A DNA stretch of 64,000 nt. Source: Arabidopsis thaliana. Taxonomy: Eukaryota > Streptophyta > Magnoliopsida > Brassicales > Brassicaceae. Each line of letters opens with the position of its first letter. Position 1 is the stretch's first letter. Positions 53,501-62,600 of the stretch are shown piece after piece. The stretch covers positions 5,580,001-5,644,000 of the forward strand of contig NC_003076.8 in the NCBI RefSeq assembly GCF_000001735.4. The letters are read 5' to 3'. The notes under the pieces are model-generated. The model was given only the letters and a program-made list of their open reading frames with translations. It had not been told where the DNA came from and ran no database searches. The position numbers and the translations under genes are program-made.

Positions 53501-54752
53501 AGCAACAAATTTATCATGGGGACTATGGCAAATGGATGTCAAGAATGCATTTCTCCAAGGCGAACTTGAAGATGATGTGTATATGACGCCTCCACCCGGT
53601 CTAGAAGATACCATTCCATGTGATAAAGTGTTGAGACTACGCAAAGCTATCTATGGTCTTAAACAATCTCCACGTGCATGGTACCACAAGCTCAGCCGAA
53701 CTCTTAAAGATCATGGATTCAAGAAGTCCGAGTCCGATCACACTTTGTTTACATTACAAAGTCCTCAAGGTATTGTCGTTGTTCTCATCTATGTTGATGA
53801 TCTTATCATCACCGGAGACAACAAAGACGGTATAGACTCTACCAAGACTTTTCTTAAATCTTGTTTTGATATTAAAGATCTTGGTGAACTCAAATACTTC
53901 CTAGGAATTGAAGTGTGTCGCTCTAATGCTGGACTCTTTCTATCACAACGCAAATACACTCTTGACTTGTTGAATGAGACAGGTTTTATGGACGCTAAAC
54001 CGGCTCGCACTCCACTTGAAGATGGCTACAAGGTCAATCGAAAGGGGGAGAAAGAAGATGAGAAGTTTGGCGATGCACCTCTCTATCGCAAACTTGTAGG
54101 TAAGTTGATCTATTTGACAAACACAAGACCTGACATTTGTTTTGCGGTAAATCAGGTTAGTCAACACATGAAAGTCCCGATGGTGTATCATTGGAACATG
54201 GTGGAGAGAATACTAAGGTATCTCAAAGGCAGCTCCGGACAAGGCATATGGATGGGAAAGAACTCAAGCACCGAGATAGTGGGATATTGCGATGCGGACT
54301 ATGCGGGTGATAGAGGAGATAGAAGATCTACAACTGGTTATTGTACGTTCATTGGAGGTAACCTTGCAACTTGGAAGACAAAGAAACAGAAGGTGGTCTC
54401 ATGTTCGAGTGCAGAATCGGAGTATAGAGCAATGAGAAAGCTCACCAACGAACTCACTTGGCTTAAAGCTCTTCTTAAAGATGTTGGCATTGAACAACAC
54501 ATGCCTATCACCATGCATTGTGACAACAAGGCAGCAATATACATAGCCTCAAATTCGGTGTTTCATGAGAGAACCAAGCATATTGAAGTCGATTGTCATA
54601 AAGTCCGAGAGAAGATCATCGAAGGAGTCACACTACCGTGTTATACAAGAAGTGAAGATCAGTTGGCGGATATCTTCACCAAAGCCGCAAGTCTCAAAGT
54701 TTGCAACTTCATACATGGCAAATTAGGACTTGTGGATCTATCTCACTCTTGA
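50538..54752 (+). CDS. EVD: EVD gag-pol polyprotein
   Basis: Single uninterrupted frame, 1404 aa, in the Copia order. Gag: UBN2/retrotran-gag-type region about residues 60-190, CCHC zinc knuckle at 240-253 (CDHCKKKGHTKDKC). Protease: DSGA with Asp332. Integrase: zinc-binding HARLGHPH and CEACILGKHC, then catalytic Asp516, Asp578 and Glu614 with the classic 35-residue D-E gap, followed by a GKNR-like segment. Reverse transcriptase: WQMDVKNAFLQG, YVDD at 1085-1088. RNase H: DADYAGD, TTGYCTF, SSAESEY. No stop, frameshift or lost catalytic residue was seen, so it appears competent. It is known from the literature that EVD also makes a spliced, prematurely ended gag mRNA to raise the Gag:Pol ratio; I did not place that intron. 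Confidence 0.96.
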   Translation: METSQKMITTVILQGGNYLTWSRTTKTVLCGRGLWSHVISSKAPKEAKEEEETETISPEEEKWFQEDQAVLALLQNSLETSILEGYSYCETAKELWDTLKNVYGNESNLTRVFEVKKAINELSQEDLEFTKHFGKFRSLWSELESLRPGTLDPKILHERREQDKVFGLLLTLNPGYNDLIKHLLRSEKLPSLDEVCSKIQKEQGSTGLFGGKSELITANKGEVVANKGVYKNEDRKLLTCDHCKKKGHTKDKCWLLHPHLKPAKFKDSRAHLSQETHEEQSQAGSSKGETSTSFGDYVRKSDLEALIKSIASLKESGITFSSQTSSSSIVIDSGASHHMISNSNLLDNIEPALGHVIIANGDKVPIEGIGNLKLFNKDSKAFFMPKFTSNLLSVKRTTRDLNCYAIFGPNDVYFQDIETGKVIGEGGSKGELYVLEDLSPNSSSCFSSKSHLGISFNTLWHARLGHPHTRALKLMLPNISFDHTSCEACILGKHCKSVFPKSLTIYEKCFDLVHSDVWTSPCVSRDNNKYFVTFIDEKSKYTWITLLPSKDRVFEAFTNFETYVTNQFNAKIKVFRTDNGGEYTSQKFRDHLAKRGIIHQTSCPYTPQQNGVAERKNRHLMEVARSMMFHTSVPKRFWGDAVLTACYLINRTPTKVLSDLSPFEVLNNIKPFIDHLRVFGCVCFVLIPGEQRSKLDAKSTKCMFLGYSTTQKGYKCFDPTKNRTFISRDVKFLENQDYNNKKDWENLKDLTHSTSDRVATLKFLLDHLGNDSTSTTQHQPEMTQDQEDLNQENEEVSLQHQENLTHVQEDPPNTQEHSEHVQEIQDDSSEDEERTQVLPPPPPLRRSTRIRRKKEFFNSNAVAHPFQATCSLALVPLDHQAFLSKISEHRIPQTYEEAMEVKEWRDAIADEINAMKRNHTWDEDDLPKGKKTVSSRWVFTIKYKSNGDIERYKTRLVARGFTQTYGSDYMETFAPVAKLHTVRVVLALATNLSWGLWQMDVKNAFLQGELEDDVYMTPPPGLEDTIPCDKVLRLRKAIYGLKQSPRAWYHKLSRTLKDHGFKKSESDHTLFTLQSPQGIVVVLIYVDDLIITGDNKDGIDSTKTFLKSCFDIKDLGELKYFLGIEVCRSNAGLFLSQRKYTLDLLNETGFMDAKPARTPLEDGYKVNRKGEKEDEKFGDAPLYRKLVGKLIYLTNTRPDICFAVNQVSQHMKVPMVYHWNMVERILRYLKGSSGQGIWMGKNSSTEIVGYCDADYAGDRGDRRSTTGYCTFIGGNLATWKTKKQKVVSCSSAESEYRAMRKLTNELTWLKALLKDVGIEQHMPITMHCDNKAAIYIASNSVFHERTKHIEVDCHKVREKIIEGVTLPCYTRSEDQLADIFTKAASLKVCNFIHGKLGLVDLSHS

Positions 54753-54890
54753 TCTCATGTTCTCTAACCATGGACATCACACTCTTTTTCCCTTAGTAAA
54801 GTTTCTCCCATGTGGTTTTCTTTACTAAGGTTTTTAATGAGGTGATGAATCATGTGTTCCAAGCTTAGACTCTTGCATAAGTCTTGCGCT

Positions 54891-54900
54891 TGAGGGGGAG
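54891..54900 (+). other. polypurine tract of EVD
   Basis: TGAGGGGGAG immediately before the 3' LTR; primes plus-strand DNA synthesis in LTR elements. Confidence 0.85.
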
Positions 54901-55306
54901 TATTGATCAAGACTCAAATAAGAAAGGCCTAGTATTGGATATGTACTACAAGAGAGTGGGCCGAACATATGAGAAGTCTATGAAGAGCTTCTAGAAGAGG
55001 TGAAGGCACACAAATATCTCTTGTAGCCGTTGAAGAGGACTCACGAGTGTCTTTAGCAACAAGGTCAACCAATGACCAGTCACTCTCATCACCAAGACCA
55101 AGGAACCTCTTCTCTTATGTCTCTTTCAGTCTTACGTTAATTGTAAACAGCCATATTCTCTTTGTGTGTCTTTAAAAGCATTGTAAACACACAAAGGTTA
55201 CTATCTAATTCTATCAATATGATTTGGTCTCATATTCTCTCACATACAAACTCTCTTGTTCTTCATAACTCTCTTAATCTTTAATACAATTCCGCATATT
55301 CTTTCA
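54901..55306 (+). repeat. 3' LTR of EVD
   Basis: 406 bp from TATTGATCAAG to ATTCTTTCA, indistinguishable by eye from the 5' LTR. Host sequence resumes with GGTACTAGGTAAG. Confidence 0.95.
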
Positions 55307-55690
55307 GGTACTAGGTAAGTAATTAGGGTTGTGAAGTGTTTGCCTTTTTGGTTATTTCCCTGCGAAGGAAACGTGTCGCGGTAGATTATGGAACGGTTAT
55401 TGAGTGGGATTTTCGGTTATGCGATGTAATCCAGTCCGGTTTACAAAATGTATACAACAAGTGGAACAGAACTTCAATTGTTAAATATTGGAAACTTTTT
55501 CGGGATTGGTTTGGTGTTTTGGTAAGAAAAAAATCATATTAAGTTGATGAATGATAAGTTAAATTTAACAGCTTACCAAAAAAAAATTAAATATAACAGA
55601 GTTTTCTTTAAAACTTTTCGACCATTAAAAAAGTTCTCGAAACATAGTACACGAGTTGGCCGATGTTCATTATTTTTTCTTTTCAAGACT
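55307..55690. repeat. upstream repeat of cystatin-related genes (copy 3, right half)
   Basis: Continues the sequence interrupted at 49977. Runs parallel to 47556-47890 with small indels (GTACTAGGTAAGTAATTAGG, then GGTAGATTATGGAACGGTTA, AATCCAGTCCGGTTTACAAA) and ends near TATATGAAAATGAA. The open frame 55336-55542 is the counterpart of the one at 47587 and shares its doubtful status. Confidence 0.85.
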
Positions 55691-56971
55691 ATATGAAAAT
55701 GAATATAGAGCTAGGGTTCACATTAAGATATTCCATCAATACATAGGTTGAACATCTATCCAGTTAAGTGGCTCAAAGCCTTGTTTCGCTATGAAAATCG
55801 ATCGTTGATTTTGTAGATAAGTTCTTCGATGTTGATCTCCAAAGTTTTGTAGATACTTAAAGCTGAGTCAAACCTCCCATGATCAACTCATATATGGTTT
55901 CTTATGCTTTGCTTAATTTATGTTGGCTGCAATTATGCAAGTCTAGAGTTTAGTTCTTTCAAAAAAAAAAGGTTTAGGTTTAGTTTTGCCTTAGTTTTTA
56001 AAACAGTAGTACCAAACACTTTAAAGAATGTTAGTTCGGTTTAGATTTTTGATTAAGTACTTAGTACTTACTAATTGTGTATAGTGGAACCAGGCAGAGA
56101 AAAGGATAGACGAATCAATCTTATTGCGCAAAGGATCCAAAGAAACAGTAAAAGCCAAGAACTAGAATATTTACAAGCCCAAACTGTCATTAAACCATTA
56201 AGGCCCATAAGGTTCCCGTATGATTGAACTGAATCAGGTCGAGAAAAAGATAAACAGAGAAGAAAGAGAGTGATACTTCTTTAGGGAAAAATGAAAGATA
56301 GAGGGAAACTATTGAGATTGTTAGTCAAACAAAAGGTTACTATTAGTAAAACGATAGTGGGTACAGCTTTGATAAACTTAAATGCATTCGTAAATCATAA
56401 AATACGTAATTACCCTCATTTTATCCAACATTAGTAAGGTTTATCAAAGATAGCTGTAAAGTTCATAGAATTCTAGTCAGTTTTTCACAACTTTAAGTTT
56501 GAGTTTTGAGGTTTTCTCCTTCGTTTTGATTAATAAATAACCCTCTCTCTTGCTCATTAGTGCATGTCTTTAACTTCTCCGCAAAGGTATCATCTTTTCT
56601 CATTTTTTTTTTTGTCAAAACTTCTATGGGTGTAAGATTTATGTATTTCAAGATCGGTGGTGCTTCGAGTGTTGTAAACAAGATTTCTGTATCTCTTTTC
56701 ATCGAAAAATGGGTTTCTCATTTGTCTTCCCTTGCAAATTAATAACTTGTTCAAAAAGAAACATGATCTCATATACATCATCGAACTTGTTAATACAATT
56801 TCTAAATGATTTTGAAAAATATGTTTATAATTGCTGATCATATGATTGAATCTTAAATCATTTTAGCTATTATAAATAAAGTTCTATTTTTTTGTTGTTG
56901 TTTTTATCTGTTTTATAGCTAAGATCACGGTTGATTAGTTTTAAACTTTAATGAATCTATATTCAACAGAA
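55691..56971. other. spacer upstream of the second protease gene
   Basis: AT-rich, no gene seen. A T-run with CTTCTATGGGTGTAAG near 56603-56636 and the open frames on both strands around 56560-56840 have no family resemblance. The leader of the protease gene probably lies at 56900-56971. Confidence 0.35.
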
Positions 56972-58273
56972 ATGGAAGACTACAATGGTGGTTTTGGTGG
57001 CATTGGAACCGGGGGAGGGAAAGGCAAAGGAAAAAATATACCAAACCAACGCAAGCTAGATGTTGAAGCTCAACGTGAACAAGCGAAGAAAACACAACAA
57101 GATGGTGAAAGAGCAGAATCAGTCGAGGAATTTCCAATTCCAAAAGTGACGTTTATAATTTTAGTTTTATACTCTTTTTTTTGGTTATTGGAATGTTAAG
57201 AATATTATTTTGTTTATATGTCTAAAAATTATCTATGTTGTATAGGATTATGGGGATGGTAGTCGTATCGATTTCTGTTGGACTCGTACACATAAGCATT
57301 TGCTACAGAGAATTGTAGAGCAAAAAGAAGGTATCAATTATTTATTTTCTTATTCCAAAATATACTAGATGTATTATATAGAATAGAGTTAACAATGCTA
57401 ATATATTTTTGTACATTGCAGACGATTGTTGGGCTTGGGCTCTAGTTAGAATCTTGCAATTTTACTACAACATGAACATTACCGCAATTGCTGAGCAGAA
57501 GACCTTATCAATCAAATCACTTGTCAACATGTGATACTTGGGAAGAAAGAAGCAGAGAACAATAACAAGTTAGACAAAAAAAGTTTGGCTGTTACTTCAT
57601 TAAAGAGAGCTATTGACTACATTTTCGAGAAAGGAATTGAAAGAGATTATGGCACACAGGTTTCCATTCGTTTATAATAAAGAAGGATATACTTTTTCTA
57701 TATGTTACATGCATTTTTAGCTCTTTGTGCATATAGTTTGTTTCTAATATCCTGTTTAGGAAAAAAAAAACAAAGTGACAAGCGTTTCCACATACTATAT
57801 ATGTGTGATTTTTTATATATGTTTAGCAGATGTATAAAATAAAGGCAAGTTTTATTACCAAACCCAACGCGACTCCGGAGGAAATCCGAGGATTACTACT
57901 CACTCAAGGTCCTATTGGTATAAGTGTTGATTTATGTGGAATATTTCGTCAAGTTTATGAGGTAACTAAAGAAATGTATAGTTTGTATTTGTATAGAATA
58001 AAACTATCCATCAATACAACGGCTATTAACCGATAAAATTTATTTATGATTGTTTATGTGAAACAGTTCAAGGGGATCTATGTTCTGCCTGAACCAAAAG
58101 AAAATATGGAAAGGCACGCTTTGATCATTGTGGGTTTTGGTACAACAAAAGATAGCAAATTGTTTTTCATTGTCCAAAACACGTGGGGGACAAAATGGGG
58201 ATTCAACGGATATGCAAGAATTATCATCAAAAAGACTTGTCCTATCTTTTACGTGAGTGAATTGGTTAACTAA
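56972..58273 (+). pseudogene. papain-like cysteine protease homologue, frame-disrupted
   Basis: Probably AT5G17140. Exons by comparison with the gene at 39594: 56972-57145, 57246-57330, 57422-57659, 57830-57961, 58067-58273. Gly/Lys-rich N-terminus GGIGTGGGKGKGKNIPN without signal peptide or prodomain; Cys in DDCWAWALV; His in ERHALIIVGFG; Asn in VQNTWGTKWGFNGYARI. Exon 3 is 238 nt against 239 nt in the intact paralogue, and the frame entering it reaches TGA at 57532-57534; the conserved continuation (EDLINQIT to EKGIERDYG) is in another frame. The last two exons read through normally, ending SELVN. So it is either a pseudogene, or expressed from a splice form I could not find; current annotation may treat it as coding. 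Tail-to-tail with the cystatin-related gene at 58801. Confidence 0.65.
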
Positions 58274-58800
58274 TTATAAGTTTTAAAATAAAAACATATT
58301 TAATTATCTTGTGAAGATGGTAAATAATTTATTATTATTTTTATGGATGTAATTATCGTTATTATTGTTGTTTTTATCGACTCTAATCTATGGCTTGCCA
58401 GACTAGTATTTCTTAAATTTTTAATAATTGACTCTATTTGTTGTAAGCTTCCTTTGACTTGTACATGTTACAGTACTAGTTAAAGTATATGGCAAATCTT
58501 CTTAGTATGCATTATTTGAACATAGTCTCAATGATACATCAACCATTAAAAGTACAACAGAATTATAGTCATAGGTCACATATATAGGTCCCAAAGTTGA
58601 CTACACTTAACACTTAATATAATAAAGCCTAAAACTACAACCTCATTGCATCTGAGCCTTGGTTAGCTAGGCGTCAACAAACCCAATCTGCAATTTAGGA
58701 GTCAACAACAAGAGATATCAAAACTGACACATTTACACTACACATCACATACTTAGAGACTGCAAAACACAAAGAAAGATATCATACCTAAAATGCAAGT
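58274..58800. other. convergent 3' flanks of protease and cystatin-related genes
   Basis: Left part (to about 58383) is also present at 47995-48115. Right part contains the probable 3' UTR exon of the cystatin-related gene (acceptor CTGCAATTTAG-side at 58688-58700, antisense) ahead of 58800. Confidence 0.45.
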
Positions 58801-59592
58801 CTAAACAGAGAGTTTAGGACTTGGTCTGCAAAGTATCGGGAAAGGAGGTTTCTCGTTTCCTGCATAGTTCATGACTTTGGCTTGGTACTCCACAAGAGGT
58901 CCATTAGGATACTCTCGAGCCATAAACGTTATATATGAATACCATCTAAATCCTCCTGAGTCAATAACTCTGACAATCTCTACCAATTCCACAGTCTGTC
59001 CCTATGAAAGAATCAACAACCCAAATTTAATGAATCCAAAATGAAACGTTGTAAATTCATTTGTGTGAATCACTAATCTCGCCCAAATCACTAACCTTCT
59101 CATCGTTTAATTTCTTAACACACAAGTTCGCAAGATTTGTCATCAACTCCCGAGCAGTCATGTTACGATACGCTATTTCATCCAGATACTTAATTGGGTA
59201 GATTCCACTCAAAGGTTCAGGAATAAAACCCTACAAGTTACACAAAACTGAGGATAATTCTCAATCCAAAACCAAATCGATGAAAATTTTACAAGAAAAA
59301 CAAAAGAAAATCGTTATACCTTACTGGCGAAAGCCTGACGCTTGCGGATACGGTATTCATTATACTCATCCTCATCGGAGAAAATTTGACGATCTTCAGG
59401 ATCGGATTCGTATTCACGACCATCGTAGCTGTCCACATCCCACTCCGGTTCTGGTCCTGGCACGTATTTATACCTTCTGTCGATATCACTGCCTCCGTCT
59501 TCTTCTTCCTCTTCGACTTTGTGCTCTTCCATTAGAGAAGAATTCACCATATCCGTCGTCGAAGCTTGTTTCACCGTCGATTCAGGAGCCAT
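58801..59592 (-). CDS. cystatin-related protein
   Basis: Probably AT5G17150. Exons 59320-59592, 59096-59230, 58801-59001; 609 nt, 202 aa. Start MAPESTVKQ at 59592. Acidic N-terminal exon (VEEEEEDGGSDIDRRY), PEWDVDSYDGREYESDPEDR, middle exon GFIPEPLSGIYPIKYLDEI to NLCVKKLNDEK, last exon ELVEIVRVIDSGGFRWYSY, ITFMAREYPNGPLVEYQAK, PFPILCRPSPKLSV. Duplicate of 48529-49324. The third exon is followed after the stop by a likely UTR intron (GT near 58786, AG before ATTGGGTTTG at 58688). No signal peptide and no clear QxVxG loop. Function unknown; shares the tail-to-tail arrangement with a papain-like gene. Confidence 0.85.
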
Positions 59593-59842
59593 GATCGGAG
59601 AAAACCCTAGAACAGCTCTTTAAAAACAATTTGGGAATTTCCAAGAACCAGAACTTAAAAGAGTATTTTGAGCTTATTATTTTGTAATAAAATCAACACA
59701 TTGCAACACATTTAAACAAAAGATCTCTTTCCAAATTGAGTGTTTTTTATTCAAACCAAAGGGAACAACACTTTTTGTTTATCTGTCTGAGACAACAAGA
59801 AGAACAACAAAAGAAAGACAAAGCACATTTGAGTCTCCCTCG

Positions 59843-62427
59843 CTACTCTGCAGTCTTATTATTCCCAGGCAATACCTGCAACGCAGTTCTGTTACTGGTC
59901 TTTATAGAAAGTTCCTTCACCATCTTCTCCAGTTGCCTTATGCTCGTATTTTTCAAGTTCTCTTCATCGATTGTCACCTTCTTCTTCTTCTTACCCTCCT
60001 CGCCTTTGCTCTCTCCATTCTCATTGTTGTTAACATTCATCATCATCATCTCCATGTTGTTCTCCTTGTTCTCATTGACCAGCTTCAGAGGCGAGTTCTT
60101 TAATGGAGTTGTTGATTTGCTTGGTCTTGGGAATTGAGTTGAGATTGATTCTACTGCAAATGGAGATACCAGAGTTGTTTTGATGACTTTAGCCTCTTCA
60201 AGACGAGGAGGTGAATTTGGAGCAGTAGCAGCAGAGCCTTCTGATCCCGAAAGAGTCATCTCTTCATCCGCAATATCAGATCCCACTACGGCTTGGTTCG
60301 AATCAGCTTCAGAGATAGTGCCGTCTGAGTCAACACCAGAATGATTTTCTTCCGGTTCTGTTTCGGAATCACTGTCGGTTTGGTCCACCATTGTCTCTTC
60401 ATCAAAATTGTTGATCTTCTCAGGTTCAGAGTCATTCTCCTGAATTGCCTGTTTGGTTTTTGAATCACCAGCATCACTATCGGTTTGGTTCACCTTTGTC
60501 TCTGGCTCAGCATCATTCTCCTGAATTGCATGTTCTGTTTCTTGTTGGTCTACTGACCTATCAATAGCTAGAACGTTCTTGGACTCTGCGAAAGAAAGAA
60601 GATTTGATTTAGAAATGTAAACAAGAAAAATGGTTAAGGGTAGTTATTTATAATACTAGTTGCATACCATTATCATCATTGTGTGTCTCAGTGATTGCAG
60701 ATTCCAAGAGAGGAATATCACTAACATCAACATATATCACAAGATCTCCAATCTCCTGATCATTGTCATTCTTCTTCGGACCTTCCTCACAGATGGCCTG
60801 CAACGTTTCTTCTTCTTTGTCTACTTGGACTAAGCTATTCTCAGATTCTGTAAAAGAAAGCTACATCATTTAGAAACACCGACAAGAAAATAACAGATAA
60901 ACACTGATTGTATATGAATGCTTGCATTACCCTTTTTATCAGCCGTAACTTCATTCATCTCTTCCTTGTTGGCCTCCGTGTTTGCATCCATAACAACAAT
61001 TACCTCAAGATCTCCAGCTATCTTGTCACTGTCATTCTTCAAGTTCTCCCATACTTGTTCCATGGAAACACTTAAATCTCTACCTGGGATAACTTCACCC
61101 TCTGAACCTGCATATTACAACAAAATTCATTACAGACCAACCAATTTATTTGATTGAAGCAATAAAAGAAAAGGTAAGGCATTGTGTCTAACCAGTTAGA
61201 TTCTTCTCCTGTGCAGATACTTTCTGTTCTGTATCTTCATTCTTGGCAGGTTTATTATCCACAGTTTCTTTAGTCTTCAAACTCAGATCGGCCATACATT
61301 TCTCTAACAGCCTGGTTGATCTCCTAGTGCTGTAGACCGACTGGACCAATTCATCCTTCTTAGTGCAAGAAGTTGCTGCTGAAGTTTTCCTTGTGCTTCC
61401 TGCTGCTGGAGTTTTGAGCACATTGGCTTCAAACTTGACATTGCTAGTCTTCATTTCTTGAGCAACATTCTTGTTTATGTTTTCCTGGTCCATATCTCCA
61501 GCAAGAGACTTGCTCGTCGAACGACAAGAACGGGACACCAACTGAGATGATGGCTGAGGCTCAGCTTTTGTTGTGGTCTTCCGTCGAGTTGTTCTAGTTG
61601 CAGTGCTTGGTGGCAGCTTTGCTACACTGGTTGGAGAATGCGGAGCACTGGATTCAGATTGATTCATGTATTCATCAAGACCATCAACCTATACAATTTG
61701 ACAGAAACAAAACATTGCGATTAATTATTGATGCAAGTTAACCAAGTAATTCAGAATCTAGGAGCCACCAATTATGGAGTCTCGGTGCGTTTAACGAAAC
61801 CACGAGCAATGACTCAAGATCAAACACAGATAACTCAAGATCAAACACAGATAACTCAAGAGCAAAAACCACGACTCCAACTTGAGAAAAATGATCTAAA
61901 CAAGTTCAATTTCTAAACCACCATGCTAAGACTAATCATCAACAGAGGTGGAGTTAATCGACGAATAAGGCAGTGATGACCTAACAAGAAAACATTGAGA
62001 TCCAGAAATATCCAAAAGTACCAAAACGATATCTCGCTCTTGATTGATTTGACAAATTTCCGTAGATTATATAACAAATCAAGCAGCGATCGACCAGAAC
62101 AACAAATCTGAGATCGAAAATTTTCAAAGCAAAAACGATTCTCAATCTTGCTCAATTCCACAGATCTTCGTCACTAAACGAGCAAGCACGATTACTATCC
62201 GATTCATATAAATGTATCCATAAACAACTACAGATCCAGGATGCGAGTGTGAGCGATTTCCAAAATTGTTCAGATTCAGAATGAAATCGAGCGAACAGAT
62301 GAAGAAAACTTACAATCTCAAGAGATTTGAGAGCATCAGCCATGGCGATATTGGTCATATTAGCTGGGATTTTGTTCCTCTTGCAGAGAAATTGAAGATC
62401 CCTTCTCAAAAGGCTGTGGAAATCCAT
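59843..62427 (-). CDS. acidic 569-aa protein with cell-cycle-like motifs
   Basis: Probably AT5G17160. Five exons: 62314-62427, 61193-61688, 60931-61107, 60668-60847, 59843-60585; 1710 nt, 569 aa. I do not know an established function. The N-terminus RRDLQFLCKRNKIPANMTN, followed by MADALKSLEIVDGLDE, is the best-ordered part and recurs in plant proteins of this type. The rest is charged and probably unstructured. A related basic/hydrophobic motif appears twice: RLLEKCMADLSLKTKE in exon 2 and RQLEKMVKELSIKTSN near the C-terminus. A KEN box is present in VNENKENN, and RxxL sequences at both RRDL and RSTRLL, all possible APC/C degrons. A CCGTTG box (mitosis-specific MSA core on the gene's strand) lies 168 nt upstream of the start. 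Start MDFHSLL chosen as the first codon of the conserved block. Confidence 0.85.
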
Positions 62428-62594
62428 TTCCGCGAAATCGAGAGAGAGTGAGAGAATTTTCTGGTTGGGAGAGAAATTGAGATTGGCAGAGAAAACAAGA
62501 TGTTTTTTGCTATGAGTGTAAAGATGAGAGCAAATAGGGTATTTATATCTCGTTTCCAAGGGAAGCCATTGAATCCCTAAGATTGCAAGTGTGA

Positions 62595-62600
62595 CCGTTG
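62595..62600 (-). promoter_or_regulatory. MSA-type (MYB3R) box upstream of the 569-aa protein gene
   Basis: CCGTTG on the plus strand reads CAACGG toward the gene, the core of the mitosis-specific activator element; context ACAACGGTCAC fits the extended consensus. Confidence 0.5.

Larger units (their letters stand above)
49978..55306 (+). mobile_element. EVD: Ty1/Copia LTR retrotransposon EVADE (ATCOPIA93)
   Basis: A 5329-bp element: 406-bp 5' LTR, tRNA-iMet primer-binding site, one gag-pol ORF, polypurine tract, 406-bp 3' LTR. Reading the two LTRs against each other I found no difference, so insertion is recent or the copy is conserved by recent activity. The position (between AT5G17120- and AT5G17140-like genes) and the structure fit the locus AT5G17125, EVD, which is known to be silenced by DNA methylation in wild type and to transpose in ddm1 and met1 backgrounds. 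Identification of the name is from memory; the structure is seen directly. The target site is identifiable because an uninterrupted paralogous copy lies at 47544-47563; flanking duplication is GGT or AGGT, shorter than the usual 5 bp. Confidence 0.95.

Noticed and set aside
59736-60137. 133-codon plus-strand ORF
   Set aside because: Antisense to the last exon of the 569-aa protein gene; hydrophobic runs come from the complement of acidic and lysine-rich codons.
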